Assembly: GCA_937974245.1 (NCBI GenBank)
Contig: CALJKV010000115.1
Location: forward strand, 1-38,866
From: an uncultured Chloroflexota bacterium
GTDB taxonomy: Bacteria; Chloroflexota; Anaerolineae; Aggregatilineales; Phototrophicaceae
DNA length: 38,866 bases
Reading direction: 5' to 3'
Shown here: positions 22,479 through 31,749 of the stretch, in pieces
Numbering within the stretch: position 1 is the first letter of the stretch
Layout of the letters: each line of letters opens with the position of its first letter
Made by a program: the position numbers and the translations under genes
The notes under the pieces: model-generated
Database searches by the model: none
Seen by the model: only the letters and a program-made list of their open reading frames with translations
Told to the model about the DNA's origin: nothing

Positions 22479-22691
22479 TCACAGGTCTTTAATGAATAAA
22501 AGTAGGCCGATTACACCTAAGATGGTTAAAAAAATGCCAAAAAGAACGATCTGTCCTTTATAGTGTTGCTTTTTTGTCTTGATGGAAGGCGCATAAAAAA
22601 TAGACCAAATTAATTTAGGATTAAATATACAAGTTAACCCTAAAGTTAAAAGCACTATAAATAAGATTATAGTAAAGGCATTCACAACCAT
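22479..22691 (-). CDS. AT-rich two-pass membrane protein, 70 aa
   Basis: Two hydrophobic segments (about 3-23 and 46-66) flank a basic loop. The base composition is far more AT-rich than the tail genes around it, and the strand is opposite, so this is probably a recent insertion. AGAAAGG stands just before the ATG. It adjoins the MITE-like element at 22720 and may have arrived with it. No function is assigned. Confidence 0.45.
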   Translation of the reverse strand: MVVNAFTIILFIVLLTLGLTCIFNPKLIWSIFYAPSIKTKKQHYKGQIVLFGIFLTILGVIGLLLFIKDL

Positions 22692-22719
22692 ATCCTTTCT
22701 AAAATATATAGAAGTCTAG

Positions 22720-22914
22720 TTAAATGAGAGGTGTGCATAATTCATCAACTTGAAGCTGGCTCCTCAAAAATTACCGATTTTGGCCTTGCGTTTGATTGGA
22801 ATGCCCGAGAAAAACTCTCAAAATTAGCATCTTAGATGCTCAAACTGGAGAAATTTGGATAAACCAAAAAGTTCAGAAAAGTCCAAAATGGTTTATGCAC
22901 ATCTCTCATTTAAT
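22720..22914. mobile_element. MITE-like element with 21-bp terminal inverted repeats
   Basis: The 21 bases at 22720-22740 are the reverse complement of 22894-22914 with one mismatch. They begin TTAAATGAGAGG and enclose about 150 bp of AT-rich, non-coding DNA. No transposase is encoded. Such short, non-autonomous units are moved by a transposase elsewhere in the host. The outermost TTAA could be part of the repeat or a duplicated target; the flanks do not settle it. Confidence 0.7.
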
Positions 22915-22972
22915 TATGCTTCTTTAACGGTATTGCCGTCAAGTTGTGATGAATAACAAGTGAGGTTAGGAA

Positions 22973-24241
22973 ATGTCAGACCCAATTGATGAATTGAAAC
23001 GTCGTATTGAGAGATTAGAAGCCGAAGTTGCTAGGCTAAATGACCCTGCACGAAATCAGGCTATCAATATTGCTGGCGATACGGTTTCTCAGAATATGCC
23101 GGATGTACCTGGATCTGGTTTTCTTCAGGCTTTAGCTGCTCAAGGTGCAAGGGAAGTGGCGGCTTTCTTCTATGATAATAATAGTGAATCAGGACAGATA
23201 AGTACTGAAGAGTGGGCAGGCTACCTTCAATATGGAGGTCAATACGAGGATACGGGGATGCCCGGTGTCCCGCGTCTTGATCCAGGCGCACTAAAGGATA
23301 TTAAAGACTTCCTTGAAAGTGAAGATGGGCAGACGTTTCTTGAGCTTTATCCAACCTTCAAGGATGCGATCTATCCGGCCTTTTTCGGCACCCGCCGCCC
23401 GGAATCTCAAGATATGGCAGCACGGTTTGATCTTGGGGAAGGACTAATAACCCATAAATGGGGAGAAGAAGGTGGAGGATTAATCTTCCGGCAAGGTTAT
23501 CGTGATTTTACGGAAGGGGGAGACGAGGCGCGTATTGATTTTCTGAGGAAGGTTTCAATAATCTCAGATATTCTCCCAGACTCTACACGGCTAGAATTAA
23601 TAAATGCCATAACAAGTATCCAAGACCCGGAAACTCAACTCCAACTGTTCGATACGATTGTTAACAACCCTGTCCTAGCAACACAAATCGCTTCACTCGC
23701 GTTAGACTCAGATCAATACTTGGCTACAGCAGAGGTTGAATCGGAGGCTGATGCCGAATCACTTCTTGCTGATGGCACGCTTTACCGTGTAATCTTAGAG
23801 TCGCCTGAGTTAATTAATGAACTTTCTCAGTCTCCACTCTTAACTCAGGTTATACAAGAGATGTTCAAGGCTGAGGGATTACGAGAAATACTCGTAACTG
23901 AGCTTTTCGGAGACGTAGAATCTGAAGAAAATCCAATTCAACAGACGCGTGCCGAGCTTCAGGCGAAAATTGATGAAGTCAAAACAGAGTTCAATGTTGT
24001 CAAAGCATCGGCAGTAGAAGCATCGATAGCCGCAACCGCATCGGCAGGGGCATCCATCGCCAGCGCCTTGTCCGCAGCGAGAGCCGCCGCTGCAGCAGAA
24101 CGCGCTGAAGCAGCGGCCAGTAGCATAGGAACATCTGACAGTAAAGAAACAGCTGACGGCCTAGGAATCACACGTAAACCAAACTACACCAACTCTGCTC
24201 TTTACAATCCACACGGTCCAACACCCACCGAAAACGACTAA
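22973..24241 (+). CDS. Coiled-coil cargo-like protein between tube and hub genes, 422 aa
   Basis: No enzyme motif is recognised. Residues 4-22 form a leucine-zipper-like coiled coil (IDELKRRIERLEAEVARL). The middle is acidic and helical. Residues 340-385 are an Ala-rich helix, and the tail contains ETADGLGITRKP. The last part matches the C-terminus of the 104-aa gene at 28677 in both protein and DNA, and both genes stand directly before a hub sequence. It may be a tail-associated cargo or adaptor; tape-measure function is unlikely at this length. Confidence 0.6.
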   Translation: MSDPIDELKRRIERLEAEVARLNDPARNQAINIAGDTVSQNMPDVPGSGFLQALAAQGAREVAAFFYDNNSESGQISTEEWAGYLQYGGQYEDTGMPGVPRLDPGALKDIKDFLESEDGQTFLELYPTFKDAIYPAFFGTRRPESQDMAARFDLGEGLITHKWGEEGGGLIFRQGYRDFTEGGDEARIDFLRKVSIISDILPDSTRLELINAITSIQDPETQLQLFDTIVNNPVLATQIASLALDSDQYLATAEVESEADAESLLADGTLYRVILESPELINELSQSPLLTQVIQEMFKAEGLREILVTELFGDVESEENPIQQTRAELQAKIDEVKTEFNVVKASAVEASIAATASAGASIASALSAARAAAAAERAEAAASSIGTSDSKETADGLGITRKPNYTNSALYNPHGPTPTEND

Positions 24242-24285
24242 GATCAAACACTCCACAGGGTAACTGAAAGGAAAAGTGACATCGC

Positions 24286-25878
24286 ATGACAACAACCTGG
24301 ACAATCGCGGTGGACTGGGATCGCGATGGAGACTACAGTGACACCTACGATGATGTCAGTGACCGGGTCATCAGCGCCAACTGGTTCCTGGGAATGCGGA
24401 AGGCATATGAGGATGTGGCGCATGACTCCATGCTGGAACTGACCCTGAATAATAGTGACCGGCGCTACTCGCCGGAATACACCAGCAGCCCGCTGTGGGA
24501 CAGCAGCGCCGGTCTGAGTAAGGTGCAGCCATTCCGCACCGTGCGGATTCAGTCGAATGATGGCACGACCACGCGCACACACTGGGTCGGCTGGATCGAG
24601 AAGGTCGAGCCAGCGGTAAATGCGTATGGCGAGCGCACCGTGAAACTCACGGCAGCCGGGGTGCTGGTGTTCTTCGAGGCGGCAGAGACCGACATCGAAC
24701 TTCAAGAAAACCAGCGTACCGACGAAATCATCGCCAAACTCATCAGCGAAGTGGTGATCCCCCCTGCCCTAGCCGAAGGTTGGTTTCTTGACCTGGCGGG
24801 GTACAGCGAAATCGGCGTCTCGACCTGGTTGGCCGATACTACCGCCTTCAGCGCATTGGATGAAGGCCAGGTGACACTGGCAATCGCTGCCGACAACTGG
24901 GTACAGCGTGGCGGGAGTGGCCGCAACACTTTCGATGTGTATCGCGCCATCGCGGATATGGTGGCCGCTGAACGCGGGCGTTTCTTCTTTGACCGTGAAG
25001 GGAAGGCCGTGTTCTGGAACCGACTGCGGTTGCAGGATGAGATCACCTCATCCCTCACTCTGGATAATGACATGCTGGATTTGTCGTACAGCTATGCCGG
25101 GATTGAGGACTTCAAGAACGAAGTGGTGGTAAATTGCCACCCCCGCACTATAGGTGAAACTACCGAGGTGCTATGGCGCTTGACCGAACCGATCCAGGTG
25201 AAGGCAAGTGAGCGGCGACAGGTCAACGTCAAGTTCCAGGATGAGGACACCGGCAATGCTCGTATCGGCGCTAAAGATGTGGCCGTCACGGATGTGGTCT
25301 TCAGCAAAGGGACAGGAACGGTGACCATTGAAGCCAAAGCCAACAGCGCCTTGCTGGAAATCATCAACACAGATGAAACAAAACCAGCAGAATTGAGCGC
25401 CGCAACGGTCACGGGACTGAAGATCACCGATTACGGGCAGATGGAAGCCCAGGCGCAGGATGGGCTGAGCATTGCCCGTTATGGGCGACGACGGATGAAG
25501 CTGAACCTGGGATCAGTGGATAACCTGGATTACGCTCAGGCGATTGCTGATCGTGAAATCTCACTGCGAAGTGAGCCACGCGGAATGGTGCGACAGGTGA
25601 CGCTGAAGAGTCACGGGACTCATAACCAGGGACACCATGCCGACCAGTTAGCACTGACGATTGGCGATGTGATTACGATCAGGGAAAACCAGACGCAGCA
25701 CGGGGTGAGTACCATGCGGCGCTATGTGATCGTGGGGGAAGCCCATCGGCTGTCCGCCGGACAAACCCTGTGGGAGACAACCTGGTATCTGGAGCGGGCG
25801 GCTGAAGCGCCCTTCCCCTGGAAACTGGGGGTGGAAGGTCGTGGTGAGCTGGATGAGGCCGCTTACCTGGCGTTTTAG
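24286..25878 (+). CDS. Baseplate-hub/minor tail protein-like, 530 aa
   Basis: The N-terminus (IAVDWDRDGDYSDTYDDVSDRV) followed by a beta-rich body (VGWIEKVEPA, then VLVFFEAAETDIELQENQRTD) is typical of large minor tail proteins of siphophage-type tails that form the hub. The C-terminal region (TLKSHGTHNQGHHADQLAL, YVIVGEAHRLS) matches the usual end domain. AAAGGAAAAG precedes the ATG. The final 111 bases have a decayed copy at 29042-29143. Sheath, tape-measure, capsid and terminase genes are absent, so the locus is not a complete phage. Confidence 0.65.
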   Translation: MTTTWTIAVDWDRDGDYSDTYDDVSDRVISANWFLGMRKAYEDVAHDSMLELTLNNSDRRYSPEYTSSPLWDSSAGLSKVQPFRTVRIQSNDGTTTRTHWVGWIEKVEPAVNAYGERTVKLTAAGVLVFFEAAETDIELQENQRTDEIIAKLISEVVIPPALAEGWFLDLAGYSEIGVSTWLADTTAFSALDEGQVTLAIAADNWVQRGGSGRNTFDVYRAIADMVAAERGRFFFDREGKAVFWNRLRLQDEITSSLTLDNDMLDLSYSYAGIEDFKNEVVVNCHPRTIGETTEVLWRLTEPIQVKASERRQVNVKFQDEDTGNARIGAKDVAVTDVVFSKGTGTVTIEAKANSALLEIINTDETKPAELSAATVTGLKITDYGQMEAQAQDGLSIARYGRRRMKLNLGSVDNLDYAQAIADREISLRSEPRGMVRQVTLKSHGTHNQGHHADQLALTIGDVITIRENQTQHGVSTMRRYVIVGEAHRLSAGQTLWETTWYLERAAEAPFPWKLGVEGRGELDEAAYLAF

Positions 25879-25947
25879 TGACAGCAGTGGGATTTTTTTT
25901 GCCGCTGTGTCAGAACATATGTTCCTGGTTCATTGGATACGGTGCCA

Positions 25948-25988
25948 CTGAAACCAGCGACTGGCACGGCCTCGGCCTGGGGGACGGT
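25948..25988 (+). pseudogene. Remnant of tube gene 3' end
   Basis: These 41 bases match 22322-22362, the end of tube-like gene 2, at 38 positions. They still read LKPATGTASAWGT in frame. No further similarity extends on either side. It marks the left edge of a second, eroded tube-cargo-hub module. The rest of the 312-bp gap 25879-26190 shows no gene. Confidence 0.8.
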
Positions 25989-26190
25989 CAGTTAACTGGC
26001 CCAGTGACCAACACTACTGTGCGGGGAGCGGCCATAACCAGTATGGCATTAATGGTGATCAGCTCCCCGCGCGGGCGGATTGTTATAGAGATAGATTCTG
26101 TCATGAACTTATTTGTACACACGCGCAGTTGCACAAGAATGTGCTTAAGTTTATCGATTGAAGTACAACATGAGTTGAGGAGTTGGGGAA

Positions 26191-27384
26191 ATGACCGATG
26201 ACCCCGGAAGCGGCAATGGCGCTTCGCATAAACAAAGAGTTTGTCGAGAAGTGGTGGTTAAACGTCGGTTCTTTTGGCTCCTGCAGGCCGTAAGTAACAG
26301 CATTCAGTGGCCACCCCTGTTTGGCATTGTGAGGGAAGCGGTAACCCGCTATCTTAGCGATTATCAATCTTATCTTTTTGAACTGGACAGCTTGTGTTTG
26401 TCCACTACTCCAGATAACCTTACTCCGGTGTGCTTCGCAAGACTGAAAGACACAGAGCAAGGTGACAAGTGGAATATTCGACGTTTGCCAGATGCGAGCG
26501 AACGAGCGTGGATTACTGTTCCGCCAGGGTACGAGGTGGGAATCATCGCTCAAAGTGGTGACTTCTATTTGGTCCAACTAGGGCCTGACGATTTACGCTT
26601 CGTTGGGTGGGTTGCTAGGAGCGCAGTACGTGCTCAAGACATCGGGCAATGCGGATCAATACCTTTCGATCTTCCTGATATCAGCTTTCCGATTGAGCTT
26701 GAAACTGGAGGACTTTCGGGATACGAGGATGGGGTTCCTATACCTCGTTACGTCCTCGCATCGTATGGCATCCAACGTGCCCTGCAATACGGCAATACGC
26801 ATTCAGGGTGGTGGGGCAATGCCGGGGAGTTGGATATGCTAGATATTTTGGCGTGGGCAATTGATAGAGAGTTAATAAGCCTCGCGAGTGGAATTGAGGA
26901 CCCGGAAGAGAGAAGTAGATATATCGATTGGGCTATACAAGCGAACTATGCTCGACTCCAAAATGCAATGCTTCGCTGCTTTCAAGCTCCTTGGGATTGT
27001 GAGGGGTGGTATCAATATTTCTCGGGCCTGACCGTAACATTCTTAACAGAACCTGTTCAGGCTGGACAAGGTACGTGGGAGAACTTTGTAACCTGGCCAG
27101 ACTATCCTAATCGGTATGCAGATATTGTTGATCGACTAAATAAGGCCGGATCCGAAGGTGATCTGAGCTTATCAACTCAGTACGGTTGGAATTGGTGGAG
27201 GCTGAATGAAATCGCAGAGTGCAGGCGCCACTGTTATATCACTGATACCCCCAATAATAGTCTCTACCAACACAGATATACTATATATATAGGTGAAGGG
27301 GAAGACGATTATTACTACCTTTTCGCAGGATATCCAGAACAATTCGCGAAACGAACAGACTGTGAAACTACGGACTGTTCTTAA
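26191..27384 (+). CDS. SH3b-domain, cysteine-rich cargo-like protein, 397 aa
   Basis: Residues about 93-150 form a bacterial SH3 domain: NIRRLPDASERAWITVPPG, then QSGDFYLVQL and a closing FVGWV. The rest is Cys- and Trp-rich with many aromatics, which suggests an extracellular or wall-facing protein. There is no clean signal peptide; the N-terminus has only a weak hydrophobic patch (RRFFWLLQAV). GAGGAG and GGGG upstream support the start. It may be delivered by other means, or its true 5' end may have been lost. Confidence 0.55.
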   Translation: MTDDPGSGNGASHKQRVCREVVVKRRFFWLLQAVSNSIQWPPLFGIVREAVTRYLSDYQSYLFELDSLCLSTTPDNLTPVCFARLKDTEQGDKWNIRRLPDASERAWITVPPGYEVGIIAQSGDFYLVQLGPDDLRFVGWVARSAVRAQDIGQCGSIPFDLPDISFPIELETGGLSGYEDGVPIPRYVLASYGIQRALQYGNTHSGWWGNAGELDMLDILAWAIDRELISLASGIEDPEERSRYIDWAIQANYARLQNAMLRCFQAPWDCEGWYQYFSGLTVTFLTEPVQAGQGTWENFVTWPDYPNRYADIVDRLNKAGSEGDLSLSTQYGWNWWRLNEIAECRRHCYITDTPNNSLYQHRYTIYIGEGEDDYYYLFAGYPEQFAKRTDCETTDCS

Positions 27385-27404
27385 AGTCTGTTGAGGAGAT
27401 GAAA

Positions 27405-28643
27405 ATGAAACACAAGTGCTGTCTATCGCTCCTTATAGTGGTTTCCTTAGTCTTGCTGTGTTTTGCATCCGCTACCGTGCTATCGCAGAGTCGTCACGAT
27501 ATTATTTGTATACAATCGAATATTGCTTCAGGCTCCATTGAGTTACCTTATGGTTTCCGAATCATTCTGCAACAGCAGGGAGATGAAAGCCTGCAAGTAT
27601 GGAACCCTCTTGATGACACAAGCACTATACTCGACGGAACAGCGGATGTCGTGTTCTTAATGGTCACAAATGATTACCATCATCTGGTGATGCTGCATCA
27701 GGTGGGCGAGAACTATGTCTGGGAACGACGGAGTCTAGTTAGTGGTGAGCGGCAACTTGTCCCCTATGACGCAGGGCCGCCTGCTCAGGTCACCGAACTC
27801 AAGAATGGTTCCATAGGTATATCAACCGGACTGTATAAAAATCTGGTCGTGGATTTCGCTGCGGGAACCGTTACAGACTACCAGACTGAGACCAGACTCG
27901 AAACCTTTGGAATGATAGCAAGCGAATTCTACCTCGATCATTCATTTACACACGCGGCTTATTGGCGTGAGACATGGACAACCGGATTCTTCATCCGGGA
28001 CCTGTCCAACCAGGAGGATGTTGTTATTCCGACAGATGTCAATTTATGGCGTTCGCCCCTTGAATGGTCGCCCGACGACCAGATGGCCGCACTGCCAAAT
28101 TTTGATCGTGTGGTGGTGATCAGTCTAGAGAATGGACGCATCCTTCATGACACGAGTGAGCCGGTCGAACTTTTCGAGGCAGTTGGAGACATAGCGATTG
28201 CTGCTGGACGTCTCACATGGTCGCCTGACAGCAACCTACTGGCTGTAGATTATCAGGGGATAGGGTGGAGTTGGGAATACAAATACAACTACTTTACCCC
28301 TGAGAACAGCCCTGCGGATTGGGATGATCCATCTGCAATCGACGATGGATGGGTGTATATCTACGATCTCGAAACTGGCGTACAGGAGCGATGTTTTCGG
28401 AGAGAACGCAGTGTGGCTCGTAGTGCTGGCTTGCGGCACTATCCATACTGGACACCGGATGGGCGTTACCTGTGGTGGCTGGAGGAGCAGCCTGAGTTTA
28501 CCCGGAATCGTCCAACAGGTTTGGAGGGACTCCGGCCAGATCATGGCCTTGATCTGGTGGTGGCTGACCTGGAGACCGGGGCGTATGGCGTGGTTGCGAA
28601 GGATGTTGGTTGGCTCTCTAGCCTTGTAATGGTCGATGATTAG
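27405..28643 (+). CDS. Exported beta-propeller (TolB/WD40-like) protein, 412 aa
   Basis: A signal peptide (KHKCCLSLLIVVSLVLLCFA) is followed by repeated WSPDDQMAALP, WSPDSNLLAVDY and WTPDGRYLWWLEE motifs, the marks of a TolB/WD40-type propeller. GAGGAG six bases before the ATG at 27405 chooses it over the ATG at 27399, which touches that site. Propellers of this kind bind proteins or surfaces. It follows the SH3b gene by 20 bases and is probably co-transcribed. Confidence 0.75.
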   Translation: MKHKCCLSLLIVVSLVLLCFASATVLSQSRHDIICIQSNIASGSIELPYGFRIILQQQGDESLQVWNPLDDTSTILDGTADVVFLMVTNDYHHLVMLHQVGENYVWERRSLVSGERQLVPYDAGPPAQVTELKNGSIGISTGLYKNLVVDFAAGTVTDYQTETRLETFGMIASEFYLDHSFTHAAYWRETWTTGFFIRDLSNQEDVVIPTDVNLWRSPLEWSPDDQMAALPNFDRVVVISLENGRILHDTSEPVELFEAVGDIAIAAGRLTWSPDSNLLAVDYQGIGWSWEYKYNYFTPENSPADWDDPSAIDDGWVYIYDLETGVQERCFRRERSVARSAGLRHYPYWTPDGRYLWWLEEQPEFTRNRPTGLEGLRPDHGLDLVVADLETGAYGVVAKDVGWLSSLVMVDD

Positions 28644-28676
28644 GCCGGTATGAGACAATATATCAAGGAGTAAGTT

Positions 28677-28991
28677 ATGGTCACATCTAGCAAACCCAGG
28701 TTGGACCAAGGCGCGGTTACAAGCGCCCCATCCGAACCGAGTCCGTCTGGCATATTGGGTACAATTCAAAGTATCGCCGATATTGCAGCACGAATCGAGG
28801 CCGCTGTAGGGCAAATTGAAGCGGCGGGTGTCAAGGCCAGTAATTCGGTCCTCACCGCGCAAAATGAAGCGATAACGGTGATCAATAAGGCGCGGGACGA
28901 AGCGCTCAACACCATCCATTCCACAAGGCCGCAAACGGCTGACAGCCCGGCAATCACGCGTCCGCCCAGCCATGTGAGCATCAGCGAATAA
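28677..28991 (+). CDS. Short paralogue of the coiled-coil cargo protein, 104 aa
   Basis: A central helix (IARIEAAVGQIEAAGVKAS) and a Pro-rich tail with QTADSPAITRPP resemble the C-terminus of the 422-aa protein (VKAS, ETADGLGITRKP), and the DNA is also similar there. AAGGAG seven bases before the ATG supports translation. It lies directly before the hub remnant, as the long version lies directly before the intact hub, so it looks like the adaptor part retained in the second module. Confidence 0.55.
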   Translation: MVTSSKPRLDQGAVTSAPSEPSPSGILGTIQSIADIAARIEAAVGQIEAAGVKASNSVLTAQNEAITVINKARDEALNTIHSTRPQTADSPAITRPPSHVSISE

Positions 28992-29041
28992 AGCCACTTC
29001 GTGTTCACGCGAAATCCGAATACAGGCCTGGAAATGATAGC

Positions 29042-29143
29042 TTGTGGGAGACGACCTAGCATCTGGAACGGTGGCGGAAGTCCACTTCCCTGGAAACCGC
29101 AGATCGTGGTGAATTGGGAAAAGCGACCTACTTGGCGTTCTAA
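29042..29143 (+). pseudogene. Remnant of hub gene 3' end
   Basis: These 102 bases align with the last 111 bases of the hub gene: LWETT, a stop where Trp was, then HLER, and the identical terminal YLAF and stop codon. A net 9-base deletion keeps the frame, so the decay is mostly substitutions. It marks the right edge of the second module. The remaining 28992-29488 gap holds a direct repeat TTCGCCCATG near 29231-29267 and a 9-bp inverted repeat (29412-29420/29455-29463), but no gene. Confidence 0.85.
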
Positions 29144-29488
29144 TGGTGATAAGTACGCAAACAGGCACACAAACAGCGAGCCTGTTTTTTGTCTGAAGGT
29201 CGTACCTGGTGCTTCAAGCAGTTCTACGAATTCGCCCATGAAAGGGTATAAAAATTTCGCCCATGGGAATCCAAAATCAGCTACCTATGAATAGGTAGTA
29301 TCTGAATAATTTCGCTATGCCTCTGAAACCACCCTTTCTAGCAATTTCAGGAGGCCCTCACCGCTGTTTGAAGCTGCGGTAAATTCCAGTCGGCATCCGG
29401 TTGGAAATAGGGCGATTTTGGGAAGACAGATTAAACCGCAACCCATTCAGAACTCAAAATCGCGCCTTTTATCTCTCAAAACAGTCAG

Positions 29489-31720
29489 TCATACACGCTG
29501 TTTCGCCCGCCTACTCCGTCTCGGCTTGGCCGGTTCGAACTGGATGGTGCGTTCGCCCTGGTGTGCCTGTTTCCAGTAGCCCCGAATAATCGTGATGAGC
29601 AGCCCGGCACGGGAACGCACGGCGTCCGGGTCACGCTCGACCCTGGTTCGCAGGTTCGCCAGCCCCTTACCCACCGCCGTGTAACCATAGGTGTCTATCA
29701 ACTTGCGGGCATTCATCAGGCTCAGGCCGTCCGGCTTCGTCCAGGCATGGATGTCATTGGCGAGTTTCTCGGCCAGGGCATCCGCCAGCGGTTGGGTTAA
29801 CTGACGACGGCTGAGCTTCGGGATGGGTTTTGGCTGCTCCTGGGTAGGCTGCTTTGGCATTTTGGCCGGGAGCAGCAGCCCTGGTAGCGTGGGCTGCACC
29901 TGGGTTGGAGGGGATGTTCCCGCCCTGCCCTCCTGAACCGCGCTGAGGTTCTGCGGTGCCGGTTCGGTCAGTTGTCGCTCTGGCCGGATCTCCTCACAGA
30001 CCGGGAATTGCATCTGCGGTATCTCCCCGTAGTGGTAGAAACTGGGACGCTGTGCCAGGAGACAGACGGTGTGGTTCTTCTTGAGCAGGCTGGCGGCGAT
30101 GACGCGCAGCGCCGGGTACTTTTTCCCGTTCTCATCGGCCAGGAAGACGCTGGGATCGATCTTCTCCTCCTGCACCCGCTCCAGGTTGTGCCAGCCGATT
30201 TTCTCCCGTGTGAACGCATGAATCACGTTAATCGGGATATCCCGGTTGTAGGTGTCCAGCGTGACCAGGCAAACACCGAGGCGTTCGGCCAGCCATTTTC
30301 GGGTGTAAGTCCCCGGACGCCGGCGGATCAGCTCCCTATGAAGGGCTTTGCGCGTATCCGGGGCGGTTTTCAGATCATCCAGCGTGAGCCTGTCGCCCCC
30401 GGTATCGGTCGTCCCCAGCAGCACGCAGAGTTCGGCATTGGAGGGCATGACAAACACACCGGCTTTGCGCCCTCCCCTCCCCGCACTCGAGGGGTCAGAT
30501 GAGGTCAATAACGGGTCATAAGCAATTAATCCTGATTTTTTAGCCCCAACAGAATAGCATTTATTCTGTTGTTGGCAGACATCGGAGATGGCAGCACCGT
30601 GAGGTGCCGGGGGGTGTTCAGAGGGGGGCAGCTGCGGGAACAAGGGCGCGCCGAGGGCGGTATGCAACGCCTTGTCCAATGAGTCGCGACCCACGATGCC
30701 GCGTAACAAGTCGATGGCCTCCTGGCGGGTGAAGGTCTGGCCGGGCTGGATACCCTTGAGCCGTAACCCCTCGATGACCCGGATGGCATAGGTCATCTTG
30801 TGACTGAGCAGCGCCTCGCGGACGCTGTTGGGCAGCTGCTGGGTTACAGCTGCGCTGCGTTGGGGTTTGCCCGGCGGTCGGGTGTAGACCGAGGCGATGG
30901 TGGCCGCCGCCTCGCGTTGGCGATAGTCTGCGCTTTCGCGGCGGTGTCCCCCCGTTGGTGGCTGCTGGATATGGATATTCGCCAGGATGAGGCGCGTTTG
31001 ATCTTGCGCCCAGCCATGATCGCGGGCCAGGCAGCCAGCTTGAAAGAGGGCGTTGTTGCGACCCCGCTTCCCCGCCAGGTGGTGATACAGGCCTGCCAGT
31101 CGGGCAGCGGTCAGCGCCGGTGGTGGTTCGGGTGGCGTGCGTGGTTGTCCGGCGGATGGGCTGGATGACACGAGCGGTTGCCGGGTGCTTGCCCCCTCTC
31201 CCTGTGCCAGGATATCCGCAAACTGCCTGATGTGGTCAATGTCCCCTTGCCCCAAGGTTCTGAATGGGTATTGGCCTGCAATGACATAGGTGTGACCGGC
31301 GACGATGCTGGGTGGCGCGACGACATAGCGGCCATGCGATTGGATGTCGAGGCCGGGTAACGCCTGGCTGGCGAGGTTGCAGGTCGGCGGGAGGTGGTAG
31401 TACAGATGCCAGCCGCGACCAGTGCGGACGGTTCGGGTACATGCCAGGTCAGGCGCGTGGTTGTGGAAGGCGGTGTAAGCGTCTTGCGAGTCGAAGTCGA
31501 GGACGACCAGGCCGGAGATCCAGCCGGTGAGGATGCCGATGCCGGTGATATCCGATTGGCTGAACCAGTGGCGGATCAGGTCAGAGGCAGGTTTGCGGCG
31601 CTGGTATTCAGCCCAGGGGACGGCGGCGACCTTGCCTTGAAGCGGAATCACCGACCACCCCAGGTCGTGGTAGGCCTGGGCGGTGGTTAAGAGTGGATTA
31701 AAGATTCCGGTGTCGGGCAA
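29489..31720 (-). CDS. Replication protein: primase-polymerase (Prim-Pol) type, 743 aa
   Basis: N-terminal Prim-Pol domain of archaeo-eukaryotic primase type: VVLDFDSQDAY with the metal-binding D75/D77, TVRTGRGWHLYY with H105 (residues 98-108), GRYVVAPPS at 130-138. Residues about 205-300 look like a primase-linked helical region. The rest includes an HTH-like RKWLAERLGVCLVTLDTYNR that may bind the origin. There is no helicase Walker motif, so unwinding must come from the host. GGAAGG seven bases upstream supports the ATG. It is the only Rep candidate and starts replication with its own primers. Confidence 0.8.
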   Translation of the reverse strand: MPDTGIFNPLLTTAQAYHDLGWSVIPLQGKVAAVPWAEYQRRKPASDLIRHWFSQSDITGIGILTGWISGLVVLDFDSQDAYTAFHNHAPDLACTRTVRTGRGWHLYYHLPPTCNLASQALPGLDIQSHGRYVVAPPSIVAGHTYVIAGQYPFRTLGQGDIDHIRQFADILAQGEGASTRQPLVSSSPSAGQPRTPPEPPPALTAARLAGLYHHLAGKRGRNNALFQAGCLARDHGWAQDQTRLILANIHIQQPPTGGHRRESADYRQREAAATIASVYTRPPGKPQRSAAVTQQLPNSVREALLSHKMTYAIRVIEGLRLKGIQPGQTFTRQEAIDLLRGIVGRDSLDKALHTALGAPLFPQLPPSEHPPAPHGAAISDVCQQQNKCYSVGAKKSGLIAYDPLLTSSDPSSAGRGGRKAGVFVMPSNAELCVLLGTTDTGGDRLTLDDLKTAPDTRKALHRELIRRRPGTYTRKWLAERLGVCLVTLDTYNRDIPINVIHAFTREKIGWHNLERVQEEKIDPSVFLADENGKKYPALRVIAASLLKKNHTVCLLAQRPSFYHYGEIPQMQFPVCEEIRPERQLTEPAPQNLSAVQEGRAGTSPPTQVQPTLPGLLLPAKMPKQPTQEQPKPIPKLSRRQLTQPLADALAEKLANDIHAWTKPDGLSLMNARKLIDTYGYTAVGKGLANLRTRVERDPDAVRSRAGLLITIIRGYWKQAHQGERTIQFEPAKPRRSRRAKQRV

Positions 31721-31749
31721 GATAAAACCTTCCGAAAGCGAAAGGCTAC

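Noticed and set aside
19391..25878. Complete prophage
   Set aside because: No terminase, portal, capsid, protease, tape measure or integrase gene exists on the circle.
29231..29267. Short direct repeat TTCGCCCATG
   Set aside because: Only two copies of ten bases, with no second feature to support a functional site.
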